DNA from: Sphingomonas sp. LaA6.9
Lineage (GTDB): Bacteria > Pseudomonadota > Alphaproteobacteria > Sphingomonadales > Sphingomonadaceae
Assembly: GCF_022601895.1 (NCBI RefSeq)
Contig: NZ_JAKVIO010000017.1
Location: forward strand, 1-64,000
Direction: 5' to 3'
DNA length: 64,000 nt
The notes beneath the pieces were generated by a model. That model did not search any database. It had not been told where the DNA came from and saw only the letters and a program-made list of their open reading frames with translations. The first letter of the stretch is position 1, and each line of letters starts with the position of its first letter. This document shows, one piece after another, positions 51,802-60,527 of this stretch. The translations under genes and the position numbers were made by a program.

Positions 51802-53221
51802 ACGCCCGGAGCTTGCGGCTGTGGAGCTTGCTGCCCTCGCGGCGCAACTCGTTGCACGCCTCGATGCCGATCCGCATATGCTCGCTGATGGCGCGTTCAT
51901 AGAAGCGGTTGGCCTGTCCCGGCAGCTTCAGCTCGCCATGCAGCGGCTTGTCCGACACGCATAGCAGCGTGCCGTAGGGGACACGGAAGCGATATCCCTG
52001 ACCCGCGATCGTGGCGGATTCCATGTCGATCCCCACCGCGCGCGACTGGGAGAAGCGCAACGCCGATTTCGAGTAGCGCAATTCCCAGTTGCGGTCGTCG
52101 GTGGTCACGATCGTGCCCGTACGCAAGCGCCGCTTCAGCGTGTCTGCATCCTCGCCCGAGATCGTCTCGGCCGCGCGCGCCAGCGCCTGCTGGACTTCGG
52201 CAATCGGAGGGATCGGAATTTCCGGCGGCAGCATGTCGTCGAGCACATGATCGTCGCGCAGATAAGCGTGCGCGAGGACATAGTCGCCGATCCGCTGGCT
52301 GGGACGCAGGCCCCCGCAATGCCCGATCATCAGCCACGCCTCGGGGCGCACGACCGCGAGATGATCGGTGATCGTCTTGGCGTTGGACGGGCCCACGCCG
52401 ATGTTGACGACGCTGATCCCCATCCGCCCAGGCGCCATCAGGTGATAGGCGGGCATCTGATGCTTGCGCCATGCACTGTCCGCGACGACGCGCTCGGGAT
52501 CGGCTGTCTCGGGCGTCACCATCACGCCGCCCGCGCCTGACAGCGCGGTATAGGGCGTGTCGGGGCCGAGCTGGGTGCAGGCCCATTGCACGAACTCGTC
52601 GACATAGCGGTGATAGTTGGTGAACAGGATGAAGCGCTGGACATGCTCGGCCGGCGTGCCGGTGTAATGGCGCAACCGTGCGAGGGAGAAGTCGGTTCTC
52701 AGGGCATCGAACAGCGCGAGCGGACGTGCCGCTTCGGGCGTATCGGTCCACACGCCATCAGCAATCTCGTCGCCGATATGCGCGAGTTCTGTGGCGGGGA
52801 ACCAACGCCCCAGGTCTATTGCGCTGACGTCGTCGAGCGAAAGGCCGTGCCCGGCTTCGAGCACATAGGGGAAGGGAATCTCCTGCGCGCCGGGAACCGC
52901 CTCCACCTCGACATCATAATCCTCGATCAGCAATTCTAGCTGTTCGACCAGATAGTCGGCAAAAAATGCGGGGCGTGTGACGCTGATCTTGTATTCGCCC
53001 GGCGTCACCAGCCGTCCGAACGAACGCGGAGGCACCGGACTGTCAGACGTACCCTTGTAGCGCACGCGTATTTCCGGATAGGCGAACGCGCCATGGCTCC
53101 GGGTGCCGGGATGCGGACGTTCGCCCGAACGGACAAAAGCGGTCAGCGCGCTGCGGAGACGGTCAACCGACGCGTTATAGAGCGCGTCGAGTTCGGCGAC
53201 GATGGATTCTGCCTTGGTCAT
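51779..53221 (-). CDS. amn: AMP nucleosidase
   Basis: 480 residues. An N-terminal regulatory domain (about 1-170) is followed by the phosphorylase-fold catalytic domain. This contains MGISVVNIGVGPSNAKTITD, RPEAWLMIGHCGGLRPSQRI and DMESATIAGQGYRFRVPYGT, the purine-binding Asp and Glu region. It hydrolyses AMP to adenine and ribose 5-phosphate. ATG 53221 (MTKAESIVAEL) is chosen over an upstream TTG. It is convergent with the diguanylate cyclase and overlaps its 3' end. Confidence 0.93.
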   Translation of the reverse strand: MTKAESIVAELDALYNASVDRLRSALTAFVRSGERPHPGTRSHGAFAYPEIRVRYKGTSDSPVPPRSFGRLVTPGEYKISVTRPAFFADYLVEQLELLIEDYDVEVEAVPGAQEIPFPYVLEAGHGLSLDDVSAIDLGRWFPATELAHIGDEIADGVWTDTPEAARPLALFDALRTDFSLARLRHYTGTPAEHVQRFILFTNYHRYVDEFVQWACTQLGPDTPYTALSGAGGVMVTPETADPERVVADSAWRKHQMPAYHLMAPGRMGISVVNIGVGPSNAKTITDHLAVVRPEAWLMIGHCGGLRPSQRIGDYVLAHAYLRDDHVLDDMLPPEIPIPPIAEVQQALARAAETISGEDADTLKRRLRTGTIVTTDDRNWELRYSKSALRFSQSRAVGIDMESATIAGQGYRFRVPYGTLLCVSDKPLHGELKLPGQANRFYERAISEHMRIGIEACNELRREGSKLHSRKLRAFNEPPFR

Positions 53222-53289
53222 CCAAAGCAACTATCCGACCGTTTGTTACGCTGGCAAGTCCATTCGGCGTTTCGTGCGCTCGGCCCCGC

Positions 53290-53577
53290 TTATTCGAGGG
53301 GCAGCGCCTCGGGCAAAATTTCCGCTTCGATCATGGCGTCGCCGTTGCTCTCCCCGTGATTGCGGCGCGCGGCCATACGGGTTGCGCCATAGGCTGTCGC
53401 TGCCACGGTCGCTACGACGCCCGCGCCGATCGCGGCTGCGGCCCAAGGATGTTCCTGCGCGGCATGAATCGCGTTGTCGAGATAGGCGCGACCCTTTTCG
53501 CGCGCCTGTTCGAGGGTCGGGCGCGGCTGGATGCCCTCTTCAAAGCTAACCACATGCTCTGGCGTGCTGATGACCAT
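53290..53577 (-). CDS. Small single-span hypothetical membrane protein
   Basis: 95 residues. A charged N-terminal part includes VVSFEEGIQPRPTLEQAREK, then GRAYLDNAIHAAQEHPWAAA leads into one membrane helix (AIGAGVVATVAATAYGA) and a basic/acidic tail. The 'x-HPW' next to a Gly/Ala-rich helix is reminiscent of YqjD/ElaB ribosome-associated tail-anchored proteins, but the match is weak. ATG 53577 is chosen because a longer frame upstream lacks any pattern. Confidence 0.5.
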   Translation of the reverse strand: MVISTPEHVVSFEEGIQPRPTLEQAREKGRAYLDNAIHAAQEHPWAAAAIGAGVVATVAATAYGATRMAARRNHGESNGDAMIEAEILPEALPLE

Positions 53578-53681
53578 GATCCGTCTCCCGTCTTCAAGGC
53601 TTCGATTGCCCAACGGGACAGAGCGGTATTCGTTCCAACGCGCGACGGGGCGGCGCGTCCCGGCGCCACCCCGCCGGACCG

Positions 53682-54164
53682 TCAGAGCTGGCCCAGCATA
53701 TGCTCGGCCGAGCTCACCTTGTATTCGCCCGGCGCCTCGACGTTCAGTTCTTCGACGACACCGTCGTTGACGATCATCGAAAAGCGCTGGCCGCGCGTGC
53801 CGAGCCCGAACTTCGAGCCATCCATTTCGAGGCCCACGGCCTTGGCGAAGCTGCCATTGCCGTCGGCGAGCATCGTCACCTTGCCGTCGGCGCCATTGGC
53901 CTTGCTCCATGCGCCCATCACGAAGGCATCGTTGACCGCAGTGCACGCGATTGCTTCGACGCCCTTGGCTTTCAACTCCTCGGCCTTGTCAACATAGCTT
54001 GGCAGATGCTTGGCCGAACAGGTGGGAGTGAAAGCCCCCGGCACCGAAAAGAGCGCGACCTTGCGGCCCTTGAAGAAACTGGCGGTGTCCGCCGACTCGA
54101 GTCCGTCGGGGCCGGGGACGGTGAAGGTCGCCTCGGGAAGCGTGTCGCCCTGCTTGATCGTCAT
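53682..54164 (-). CDS. Peroxiredoxin, Prx5/AhpE-like redoxin
   Basis: 160 residues. The peroxidatic Cys is C49 in VPGAFTPTCSAKH. The P-x-x-x-T-x-x-C signature and AFVMGAWSK with R in LGTRGQRFSMI belong to the Prx5 subfamily. It reduces H2O2 and organic hydroperoxides in the cytoplasm, probably with glutaredoxin or thioredoxin. Another Cys (C74 region, IACTAVN) may resolve. ATG 54164 follows AAGGAGAATG. Confidence 0.92.
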   Translation of the reverse strand: MTIKQGDTLPEATFTVPGPDGLESADTASFFKGRKVALFSVPGAFTPTCSAKHLPSYVDKAEELKAKGVEAIACTAVNDAFVMGAWSKANGADGKVTMLADGNGSFAKAVGLEMDGSKFGLGTRGQRFSMIVNDGVVEELNVEAPGEYKVSSAEHMLGQL

Positions 54165-54306
54165 GCATCATTCTCCTTGGGATAGATCGGTTACGCCGCG
54201 AACGGCCGAACGCGCCGCATATAGGCCGCCAGACCGGCTCCCGCCAGCGCCGCAATGGCAAAACCCCCTGTTTTATCGTGCACCGGACGCGCCTATATTA
54301 AAGCTT

Positions 54307-54867
54307 ATGGACATGCCCGCCTATCTCACCGGCCAGCTTCTGCTGGCGTTCCCCGGTATCGGGGATCCGCGCTTCGAGCATGCGGTGATCGCGATGTGCG
54401 CGCATGACGAAGCAGGTGCGCTGGGTATCGGCGTGGGGATGGTCGCCGAGGGTATCGGTTTCCACGAACTCCTCCGTCAGTTCGATATCGATCCGGGCGT
54501 TGCACCCGATTGTCCGATCCATCTTGGTGGTCCCGTCGAGCCGCAGCGCGGTTTCGTGCTCCACAGCCTCGACTGGGGAGGGCAGGACAGTATCCAGGTC
54601 GCCGATCGCTGGGGGCTGTCGGGGACGATCGACGTGTTGCGGGCAATCGCCGAAGGCAAGGGCCCCTCGCAATGGGTCGCCGCGCTTGGCTATGCGGGAT
54701 GGGCGCCCGGCCAGCTCGAGGACGAACTCACGCGCCACGGCTGGTTCGTGACCCCGGGCACCACGCGGCTGCTTTTTGAGGTCCCGCCGGCGCGGCGCTG
54801 GGAACAGGCCTATGCCGATGCAGGGGTCGACAGCAGCCTGCTCGCACCCATGGCCGGACAGGCCTGA
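54307..54867 (+). CDS. YqgE/AlgH family protein
   Basis: 186 residues. It starts MDMPAYLTGQLLLAFPGIGD, with FEHAVIAMCAHDEAGALGIG, HLGGPVEPQRGFVLHSLDWG, ALGYAGWAPGQLEDELTRHG and W(F) in the C-terminal part, all marks of UPF0301. AlgH was named for alginate control in Pseudomonas; the molecular role is not settled. Divergent from the peroxiredoxin. TTAACCAT follows 11 bases after the stop. Confidence 0.9.
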   Translation: MDMPAYLTGQLLLAFPGIGDPRFEHAVIAMCAHDEAGALGIGVGMVAEGIGFHELLRQFDIDPGVAPDCPIHLGGPVEPQRGFVLHSLDWGGQDSIQVADRWGLSGTIDVLRAIAEGKGPSQWVAALGYAGWAPGQLEDELTRHGWFVTPGTTRLLFEVPPARRWEQAYADAGVDSSLLAPMAGQA

Positions 54868-54878
54868 CTTACCGTTCA

Positions 54879-54886
54879 TTAACCAT
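54879..54886 (+). promoter_or_regulatory. Candidate CtrA half-site TTAACCAT
   Basis: A perfect TTAACCAT octamer lies in the short AT-rich gap before the secreted hypothetical gene at 54990. No second half-site at the usual 7-base spacing is obvious. Match by sequence only. Confidence 0.3.
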
Positions 54887-54989
54887 GTTGATTTACCTCA
54901 TTGCAGGCGAGCCGTGACAGGTTCGTAATCCGACCTGCGCACGCAATGCCGCGAAAATGCGTCGGGTCGCAGAACGCATGGGGGACGGC

Positions 54990-55490
54990 ATGGTACGGAA
55001 GACCCTTCGATCGTTTTGTTTCGGGTTAACAATGATTGCCCTCGCGGCGCCGCTGCACGCGCAGGCGGCCGCATGCTGGAGCGACAACGCCGTCGCTGCG
55101 GCCAAGGTACGCGATCTGGAGACGATGCTCATGGTCTCCGCGCTGCGCTGCCGGCTGAAGGGGCAGGACTTTTTGCCGCAATATAATGCCTTTGTTCGCG
55201 GCAGCCGTCCCGCGCTTGTCGACGTCAACGACCGGCTGCGTCGACATTTCACGGGCGCAGTGGGCGCGTCGGGGGCACTCAACGCCTATGATCGCTATGT
55301 GACCGCGATCGCAAACAGCTATGGGGCTGGCGTTGAAGGCCTCGACTGCACGGACATGGAATCGATCCTCGGCGCCGCCCGGGCCGCGGGCCATTCGATC
55401 ATGACGCTGGAGGCGCTCGCTGAGCGCGCCCAGTCCAATCCGGTGCTGCCAGGCGGGCGCTGCAACCTTGTGATCGCGCGGGCGCCCTGA
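54990..55490 (+). CDS. Secreted Cys-containing hypothetical protein
   Basis: 166 residues from the ATG at 54990, giving the signal peptide MVRKTLRSFCFGLTMIALAA-PLHAQA. The mature part has four Cys (ACWSDN, ALRCRL, LDCTDM, GRCNLV) that could form two disulfides, and LNAYDRYVTAIANSYGAG in the middle. Similar small periplasmic proteins are annotated as hypothetical in sphingomonads. Earlier ATGs at 54957 and 54978 would add 4-11 polar residues ahead of the signal peptide and are less likely. The function is unknown. Confidence 0.6.
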   Translation: MVRKTLRSFCFGLTMIALAAPLHAQAAACWSDNAVAAAKVRDLETMLMVSALRCRLKGQDFLPQYNAFVRGSRPALVDVNDRLRRHFTGAVGASGALNAYDRYVTAIANSYGAGVEGLDCTDMESILGAARAAGHSIMTLEALAERAQSNPVLPGGRCNLVIARAP

Positions 55491-55492
55491 AC

Positions 55493-55512
55493 ATATAAAG
55501 AGATCTTTATAT
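55493..55512. promoter_or_regulatory. ArsR/SahR-type operator upstream of ahcY
   Basis: A perfect palindrome, ATATAAAGA and TCTTTATAT around GA, starts 3 bases after the preceding stop codon and 98 bases before the ahcY start. AT-rich 9+9 palindromes of this kind are bound by ArsR-type regulators. An SAH-responsive member (SahR) is known to control ahcY in other proteobacteria. Assignment to SahR is inference. Confidence 0.6.
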
Positions 55513-55609
55513 TTGCTTTCGGAGGCGGCTGAGGGTATTTGGCCCGCAATCGGCCGCCTCGCTTCATTGTCCGGCGGCCGCCATCGAACCAGCCGTCAGG
55601 AGACATTTT

Positions 55610-57019
55610 GTGGCCACCGCACCCGTTGCCGACATCAACGACTACGTCATTCGCGACATCGCGCTCGCCGATTTCGGCCGCAAGGAAATCGATATCGCCG
55701 AGACCGAAATGCCCGGCCTGATGGCGCTGCGCAGCGAATATGGTGCGGCGCAGCCGCTTAAAGGTGCCCGCATCACGGGTTCGCTCCACATGACGATCCA
55801 GACCGCCGTGCTGATCGAGACGCTGACCGCGCTGGGCGCCGACGTCCGCTGGGCGACCTGCAACATCTTCTCGACGCAGGATCACGCCGCCGCCGCCATA
55901 GCGGCGTCCGGCGTCCCCGTGTTCGCGGTCAAGGGCGAGAGCCTTGCCGAATATTGGGACTATGTCGGCTCGATCTTCGATTGGGGCGATGAGACCTGCA
56001 ACATGATCCTCGACGATGGCGGCGACGCGACGATGTTTGCGCTCTGGGGCGCCAAGCTCGAAGCCGGCCAGACGATGCCCGAGCCCGAGAACGACGAAGA
56101 GGTCGAGATGCAGCGGGCGCTCAAGGCGTTCATCGCCCGCAAGCCCGGCTACCTCACCGAGACCGTCAAGAACATCAAGGGCGTTTCGGAAGAAACCACG
56201 ACCGGCGTTCACCGCCTGTACGCGATCGCCAAGAAGGGCGAGCTGCCTTTCCCCGCGATCAACGTGAATGACAGCGTGACCAAGTCGAAGTTCGACAATC
56301 TCTATGGCTGCAAGGAATCGCTCGTCGACGCGATCCGTCGCGGCACCGACGTCATGCTCGCGGGCAAGGTCGCCTGCGTCGCGGGCTTCGGCGATGTCGG
56401 CAAGGGCTCGGCGCAGTCGCTGCGCAATGGCGGCGCGCGCGTGCTCGTCACCGAGGTCGATCCCATCTGCGCGCTCCAGGCCGCCATGGAAGGCTTCGAG
56501 GTCGTGACGATGGAAGAGGCCGTAACGCGCGCCGACATCTTCTGCACCGCCACGGGCAATGCCGACGTCATCACCGCCGACCATATGAAGGCGATGAAGA
56601 ACATGGCGATCGTCTGCAATATCGGCCACTTCGACAGCGAGATCCAGATCTCTGCGCTGTCCAACTACAAGTGGACCGAAGTGAAGCCGCAGGTCGACCT
56701 CGTCGAGTTTCCCGACGGCAAGCAGATCATCATCCTGTCCAAGGGCCGCCTCGTGAACCTGGGCAATGCCACGGGCCATCCGAGCTTCGTGATGTCGTCG
56801 AGCTTCACCAACCAGGTGCTCGCGCAGATCGAGCTGTGGGGCAATTCGGCGGCCTATCAGAACGATGTCTATGTCCTGCCCAAGCACCTCGACGAGAAGG
56901 TCGCGATGCTGCACCTCGAAAAGCTGGGCGTGAAGCTGACCAAGCTGACGAAGAAGCAGGCCGACTATATCGGCGTGCCGGTCGAAGGCCCGTTCAAGCC
57001 CGATCACTACCGCTACTGA
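55610..57019 (+). CDS. ahcY: S-adenosylhomocysteine hydrolase
   Basis: 469 residues starting at GTG 55610 after CAGGAGAC. It hydrolyses SAH to homocysteine and adenosine, clearing the product inhibitor of methyltransferases. The NAD-binding loop is [16 protein letters not shown]. Substrate residues appear in [28 protein letters not shown] and [11 protein letters not shown], and the C-terminal KPDHYRY closes the active site. Expression is probably controlled by the palindrome at 55493. A hairpin-prone leader (GAGGCGGC/GCCGCCTC) precedes the start. A strong terminator follows. Confidence 0.97.
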   Translation: MATAPVADINDYVIRDIALADFGRKEIDIAETEMPGLMALRSEYGAAQPLKGARITGSLHMTIQTAVLIETLTALGADVRWATCNIFSTQDHAAAAIAASGVPVFAVKGESLAEYWDYVGSIFDWGDETCNMILDDGGDATMFALWGAKLEAGQTMPEPENDEEVEMQRALKAFIARKPGYLTETVKNIKGVSEETTTGVHRLYAIAKKGELPFPAINVNDSVTKSKFDNLYGCKESLVDAIRRGTDVMLAGKVACVAGFGDVGKGSAQSLRNGGARVLVTEVDPICALQAAMEGFEVVTMEEAVTRADIFCTATGNADVITADHMKAMKNMAIVCNIGHFDSEIQISALSNYKWTEVKPQVDLVEFPDGKQIIILSKGRLVNLGNATGHPSFVMSSSFTNQVLAQIELWGNSAAYQNDVYVLPKHLDEKVAMLHLEKLGVKLTKLTKKQADYIGVPVEGPFKPDHYRY

Positions 57020-57042
57020 TCGCATCGCTCGCAGCGAAGCTC

Positions 57043-57079
57043 AAAGGGGCTCCCGGCAATCGCCGGGGGCCCTTTTTCT
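57043..57079 (+). terminator. Rho-independent terminator after ahcY
   Basis: AAAGGGGCTCCCGGC pairs with GCCGGGGGCCCTTT and is followed by TTCTTT. It is 24 bases downstream of the stop codon. Confidence 0.88.
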
Positions 57080-57098
57080 TTGCGTGCGCGATCACGTC

Positions 57099-57129
57099 AA
57101 AAAAAAGGCCGGGAACAGGTCCCGGCCTT
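57099..57129 (-). terminator. Rho-independent terminator for the TonB receptor gene
   Basis: AAGGCCGGGA and TCCCGGCCTT pair around the ACAGG loop. On the minus strand eight Ts follow. The receptor stop codon is 23 bases upstream. Confidence 0.88.
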
Positions 57130-57151
57130 CGAGTTCGATTGCTGACGTCTG

Positions 57152-60100
57152 TCAGAACTTGGCGGTCGCACCTGCGTAGAAGAAGCGGCCGATATTGCTA
57201 TAGATGCCGCTGCCCGCACCGATGCCCGTCTGGCCAAGTGGTGGCACCCGGTTGGTGACATTGTCGACGCCGATGTAGAAGTTGAACTTCTCGTTCACGT
57301 CGATGGCAGCGCGGATGTCGTGATAGACAACCGAGGGGTAGAAGGCGCGATCGGCCCAGTCGGCATTCTGCGGCGGACGGCCCTGCTTCGAGAAGAAATC
57401 CTCATACTGCGCGCCATTGAGGATCATCTTTCCGATGTAGCGCATCTGATAACCGAGCGTCCAGGGACCGGTCTTCAGGTTCAGGTTCCAGTTAAAGGCA
57501 TCCTCGGGATCGCCCAATTCCATCAAAAGCTGGTTGGCGCGGTTCGGATCGTCCGGGAACAGATACTGGTCATTCTGGAACACATGAGTCCAGATCACGC
57601 GCGTGCTCAGGTCACCGACGCCTTCGATATTGCGCTGGTAGCTCGCCTGAACGTCGATGCCGCGCACCTTGAGCTTGGCGTAGTTCAGCAGGACCTGTTG
57701 CAGCGTGCCTTCCAGGATGCGCCCCTGAATTTCGCCGCGAGGTCCGCCACCCGCGCCTGCGCGCTGGAACAGGCTGCAGAACTGATTGTCGAGCGTGGGT
57801 GCATCATAGCAGGCATTGACGATCTGCTGCGCCGAGGGGGCGGTGATGACGTCGTCGACCTGGATGTCGTAATAGTCCGCCGAGATGACCAGCCCCGGGA
57901 TGAAGCTGGGTTCGAAAACTGCGCCGAACACCAGCGAGTCGGACGTTTCTTCCTTGAGGTCCTCGTTGCCGCCTGAACGGAACTCCAGCGTCTGCTGATA
58001 CTGGAAGTTGAAGTTCGCGGGCACGCCGGCTGCGCGGCAGTTCGCCTGGCGGGTCGACGAACCCGTGCCGATATAGTCGAGCGAGCAGGGATCGTTGATG
58101 AACCCGAAGTTCTGGCCGAGCGGTGCATAGAGTTCGGTCAGGTTGGGCGCGCGCACGGCGCGGGCATAATTGGCCCTGAAGCGGATGTCGCGGACAGGCG
58201 ACCATTCGATGCCGGCGTTATAGGAATAGACGGTTCCGGTAGAACCCTTGTAGTCCGCGACACGACCCGCGGCGTTGAGCGTCAGTTCCTGGAAGAACGG
58301 AACATCTTTCAGCACCGGGACGCGGAGTTCGCCGAACAGCTCCTTCACTTCAAAAGATGGCGGGTCAAACTCGGGCAGAGCGTTGTAGAAGGTGATGCCC
58401 GCCTGAACCATCGGATCGACCGACTGGTAGTTGGTTTCTTTGCGATATTCGAAGCCAGCGGCGAAGCCGACAGGGCCACCGGGCAGTTCAAAGAGCTGGC
58501 TCGAATCGCCTGCAACGGATCCGCCCACCACGAACTGCGTGATCTTGCCCTTGGACACCGTATCCTGGACGACATAGTCGCGTGCCGCCTGAGTGACATT
58601 GCCGCTGCCGAAAAGATTGATCGGGACACACTGCGCCACATCATTTGCCAGCTGGGCCTGCGCATATGCGGTGTTGGCCGCCTGCTCGTAGATCTGGCGC
58701 GCGGTCGGGTCGATCGTCGCGCGGCACACTATGTTGCCGTTCGCGGGATTGCGCACCGCATCGATCGCCATGAGGAAGCGCTGGACGTTGAGGTTACCGA
58801 GAATCGTGGTGTCCTCGTTGAACTCACCGTAGTTCAACGCAAGCTCATAGGACCAGTCTTCGTTGAACGTCCCACGGGCGCCCGTCACGATACGATAGGT
58901 TTCGCGCGTCGCCGCTTCCTGACGCACGCCGATGTCGGTGATATTCTTGTTCAGGTAGAAGCCGTACTGGTCCGCATCGGGAATTCCGTCGGGCGTGTCA
59001 TTGCCGGTCGCATCATAGAAGTCGCCATAGGCCGCGCGGATCACACCACGTGCCTGATTGGTGAGGAACGGGTTGTCGGTGTAGAAGATCTCGCGCGGAG
59101 AGCTGAATGTCCCGCCGCGTCCCATGAAGGCCGGGCCGCTGGCGCTGCCGAGCGAGTCGGAACGAACATATTTGGCCTCGATGAAGGGAATGAAAGCGTC
59201 ACTCACCTCAAAATGGCCGATGAGGTTCACGCTGTACCGGTCGAACTTGGGGTAAAGGCCCATTTCCTGACCGCTGCGGAAATTGTCGCCATTGCCGCCG
59301 ATGAAGCTGCCGCTGGCCGTGTTGCCCACGCGCCGGCCGGTTTGCCGAACAAGGCTGCCATCCGCCTGAAAGATGTATGGCGTATAATAGGGCCCGGTGT
59401 TGAAGTCCTCGATCGTGCCGCCGTTCGAATAGACCGCGCTGCGAATATCCTCGAAATACACGCGATCCGGATTGCCGTCGCTGCCATTTACCGCGCTCGC
59501 GGGATCGCTGTCGACCGTGACATAGCCGTTCTGGTTGCGCAGATTGGGGCGTCCGGGGGCGTACCAGTCCTCATTGTGCGCATATTCGAAGTTGACCGCG
59601 ATATTGCCGCGATCGTCTGCGAAGTTGGTGCCAGCGACGGCGCTGAGGAAATAGGCGCCCGCATCACCATATTTGCTGATGCCGCCCTGGCCGCGCAGCT
59701 GCACGCCCTCGAAATCGTCCTTCAGGATGAAATTGACGACGCCGGCAATGGCGTCCGAACCATAGACGGCCGAGCTCCCGCCCGTGACGATGTCGACACG
59801 TTCGATCAGGTCGGTCGGGATCTGGTTTGTGTCGACCGATGCCGCATTGTTCAGAATGTCGGCGGAAACGTGTCTGCGGCCGTTCTGCAGCACAAGCGTC
59901 CGCTGGGTGCCGAGGCCGCGCAGGTCGAGCAGGTTGAGGCCCGCAGTGCCGAGGTTGCGCGTCGAGTTCGACTGGCTGATGGTGGAGCGTAGCTGGGGAA
60001 GCTCGTTGAGCACGTCGCCGATCGACGTCTGGCCGGTCTCGAAGAATTCCTCGCCCTGGACGGTGGTCACCGGCACGGCTTCCTCGAAACCCGTGCGCGC

Positions 60101-60274
60101 GATGCGCGATCCGGTGACGACGATGGCATCGTCCGCCGCGCTTTCCGCTTCGGGCTCGGGGCCGGCAGCGGGCGCAGCGTCCTGGGCATGGGCCATGGAG
60201 CTGAATGCAAGGACTCCGGCAAGAATTGCCGCGGATCGAATAGAAGTGCCACGTAGAAAATGTGACTTACGCAT
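57152..60274 (-). CDS. TonB-dependent outer-membrane receptor
   Basis: 1040 residues. A signal peptide (FLRGTSIRSAAILAGVLAFS...AHA-QD) precedes a TonB box-like DDAIVVTGSRI (about 48-58) and a plug domain (VLNELPQLRSTISQS, then DLRGLGTQRTLVLQNGRR and IERVDIVTGGSSAVYGSDAI). A 22-strand barrel follows, ending in the aromatic FYAGATAKF. It imports a ligand across the outer membrane using TonB energy. This size and the NxxxSxRNLGTAGLNLLDLR plug are typical of sphingomonad receptors of undefined (often peptide, flavonoid or polymer) specificity. It is divergent from the propeller/amidohydrolase gene, 253 bases apart. Confidence 0.93.
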   Translation of the reverse strand: MRKSHFLRGTSIRSAAILAGVLAFSSMAHAQDAAPAAGPEPEAESAADDAIVVTGSRIARTGFEEAVPVTTVQGEEFFETGQTSIGDVLNELPQLRSTISQSNSTRNLGTAGLNLLDLRGLGTQRTLVLQNGRRHVSADILNNAASVDTNQIPTDLIERVDIVTGGSSAVYGSDAIAGVVNFILKDDFEGVQLRGQGGISKYGDAGAYFLSAVAGTNFADDRGNIAVNFEYAHNEDWYAPGRPNLRNQNGYVTVDSDPASAVNGSDGNPDRVYFEDIRSAVYSNGGTIEDFNTGPYYTPYIFQADGSLVRQTGRRVGNTASGSFIGGNGDNFRSGQEMGLYPKFDRYSVNLIGHFEVSDAFIPFIEAKYVRSDSLGSASGPAFMGRGGTFSSPREIFYTDNPFLTNQARGVIRAAYGDFYDATGNDTPDGIPDADQYGFYLNKNITDIGVRQEAATRETYRIVTGARGTFNEDWSYELALNYGEFNEDTTILGNLNVQRFLMAIDAVRNPANGNIVCRATIDPTARQIYEQAANTAYAQAQLANDVAQCVPINLFGSGNVTQAARDYVVQDTVSKGKITQFVVGGSVAGDSSQLFELPGGPVGFAAGFEYRKETNYQSVDPMVQAGITFYNALPEFDPPSFEVKELFGELRVPVLKDVPFFQELTLNAAGRVADYKGSTGTVYSYNAGIEWSPVRDIRFRANYARAVRAPNLTELYAPLGQNFGFINDPCSLDYIGTGSSTRQANCRAAGVPANFNFQYQQTLEFRSGGNEDLKEETSDSLVFGAVFEPSFIPGLVISADYYDIQVDDVITAPSAQQIVNACYDAPTLDNQFCSLFQRAGAGGGPRGEIQGRILEGTLQQVLLNYAKLKVRGIDVQASYQRNIEGVGDLSTRVIWTHVFQNDQYLFPDDPNRANQLLMELGDPEDAFNWNLNLKTGPWTLGYQMRYIGKMILNGAQYEDFFSKQGRPPQNADWADRAFYPSVVYHDIRAAIDVNEKFNFYIGVDNVTNRVPPLGQTGIGAGSGIYSNIGRFFYAGATAKF

Positions 60275-60527
60275 GGTCGCATCCCATCAACTGAACTTTG
60301 GATGAACGACCCTTGGGCGAGGCGTGACTTGAATCAACAAATACAGCTGCACGCTATTGTGCAATTTATACTGTTTGTTGCGCCTTTGTTGCAGGCGCGC
60401 AACAGTTCGGCCTGCTCTGCCGCGGATATTCGACCAACGGCGCTTTTCCTCAGGCAAACAACCTCATAGAAGCTCCGCAGGTGCTGCGCGGCCAGGCTGG
60501 CCATGCGACGGGAGGAGACAGAAAACC
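60275..60527. other. Divergent promoter region of receptor and amidohydrolase
   Basis: 253 bases between the two start codons. An AT-rich segment lies around 60330-60380, near the receptor side (TGAATCAACAAATACAG, TTGTGCAATTTATACTG). I see no clear operator palindrome. The layout is compatible with shared control of the two genes. Confidence 0.4.

Noticed and set aside
54184-54306. Possible sRNA between the peroxiredoxin and yqgE-type genes
   Set aside because: No promoter/terminator pair or stable isolated hairpin visible; ordinary divergent spacer.
55513-55609. SAH or SAM riboswitch in the ahcY leader
   Set aside because: There is a GAGGCGGC/GCCGCCTC hairpin, but I do not find the conserved core of the SAH riboswitch or of SAM-II. 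A protein operator explains the leader better.
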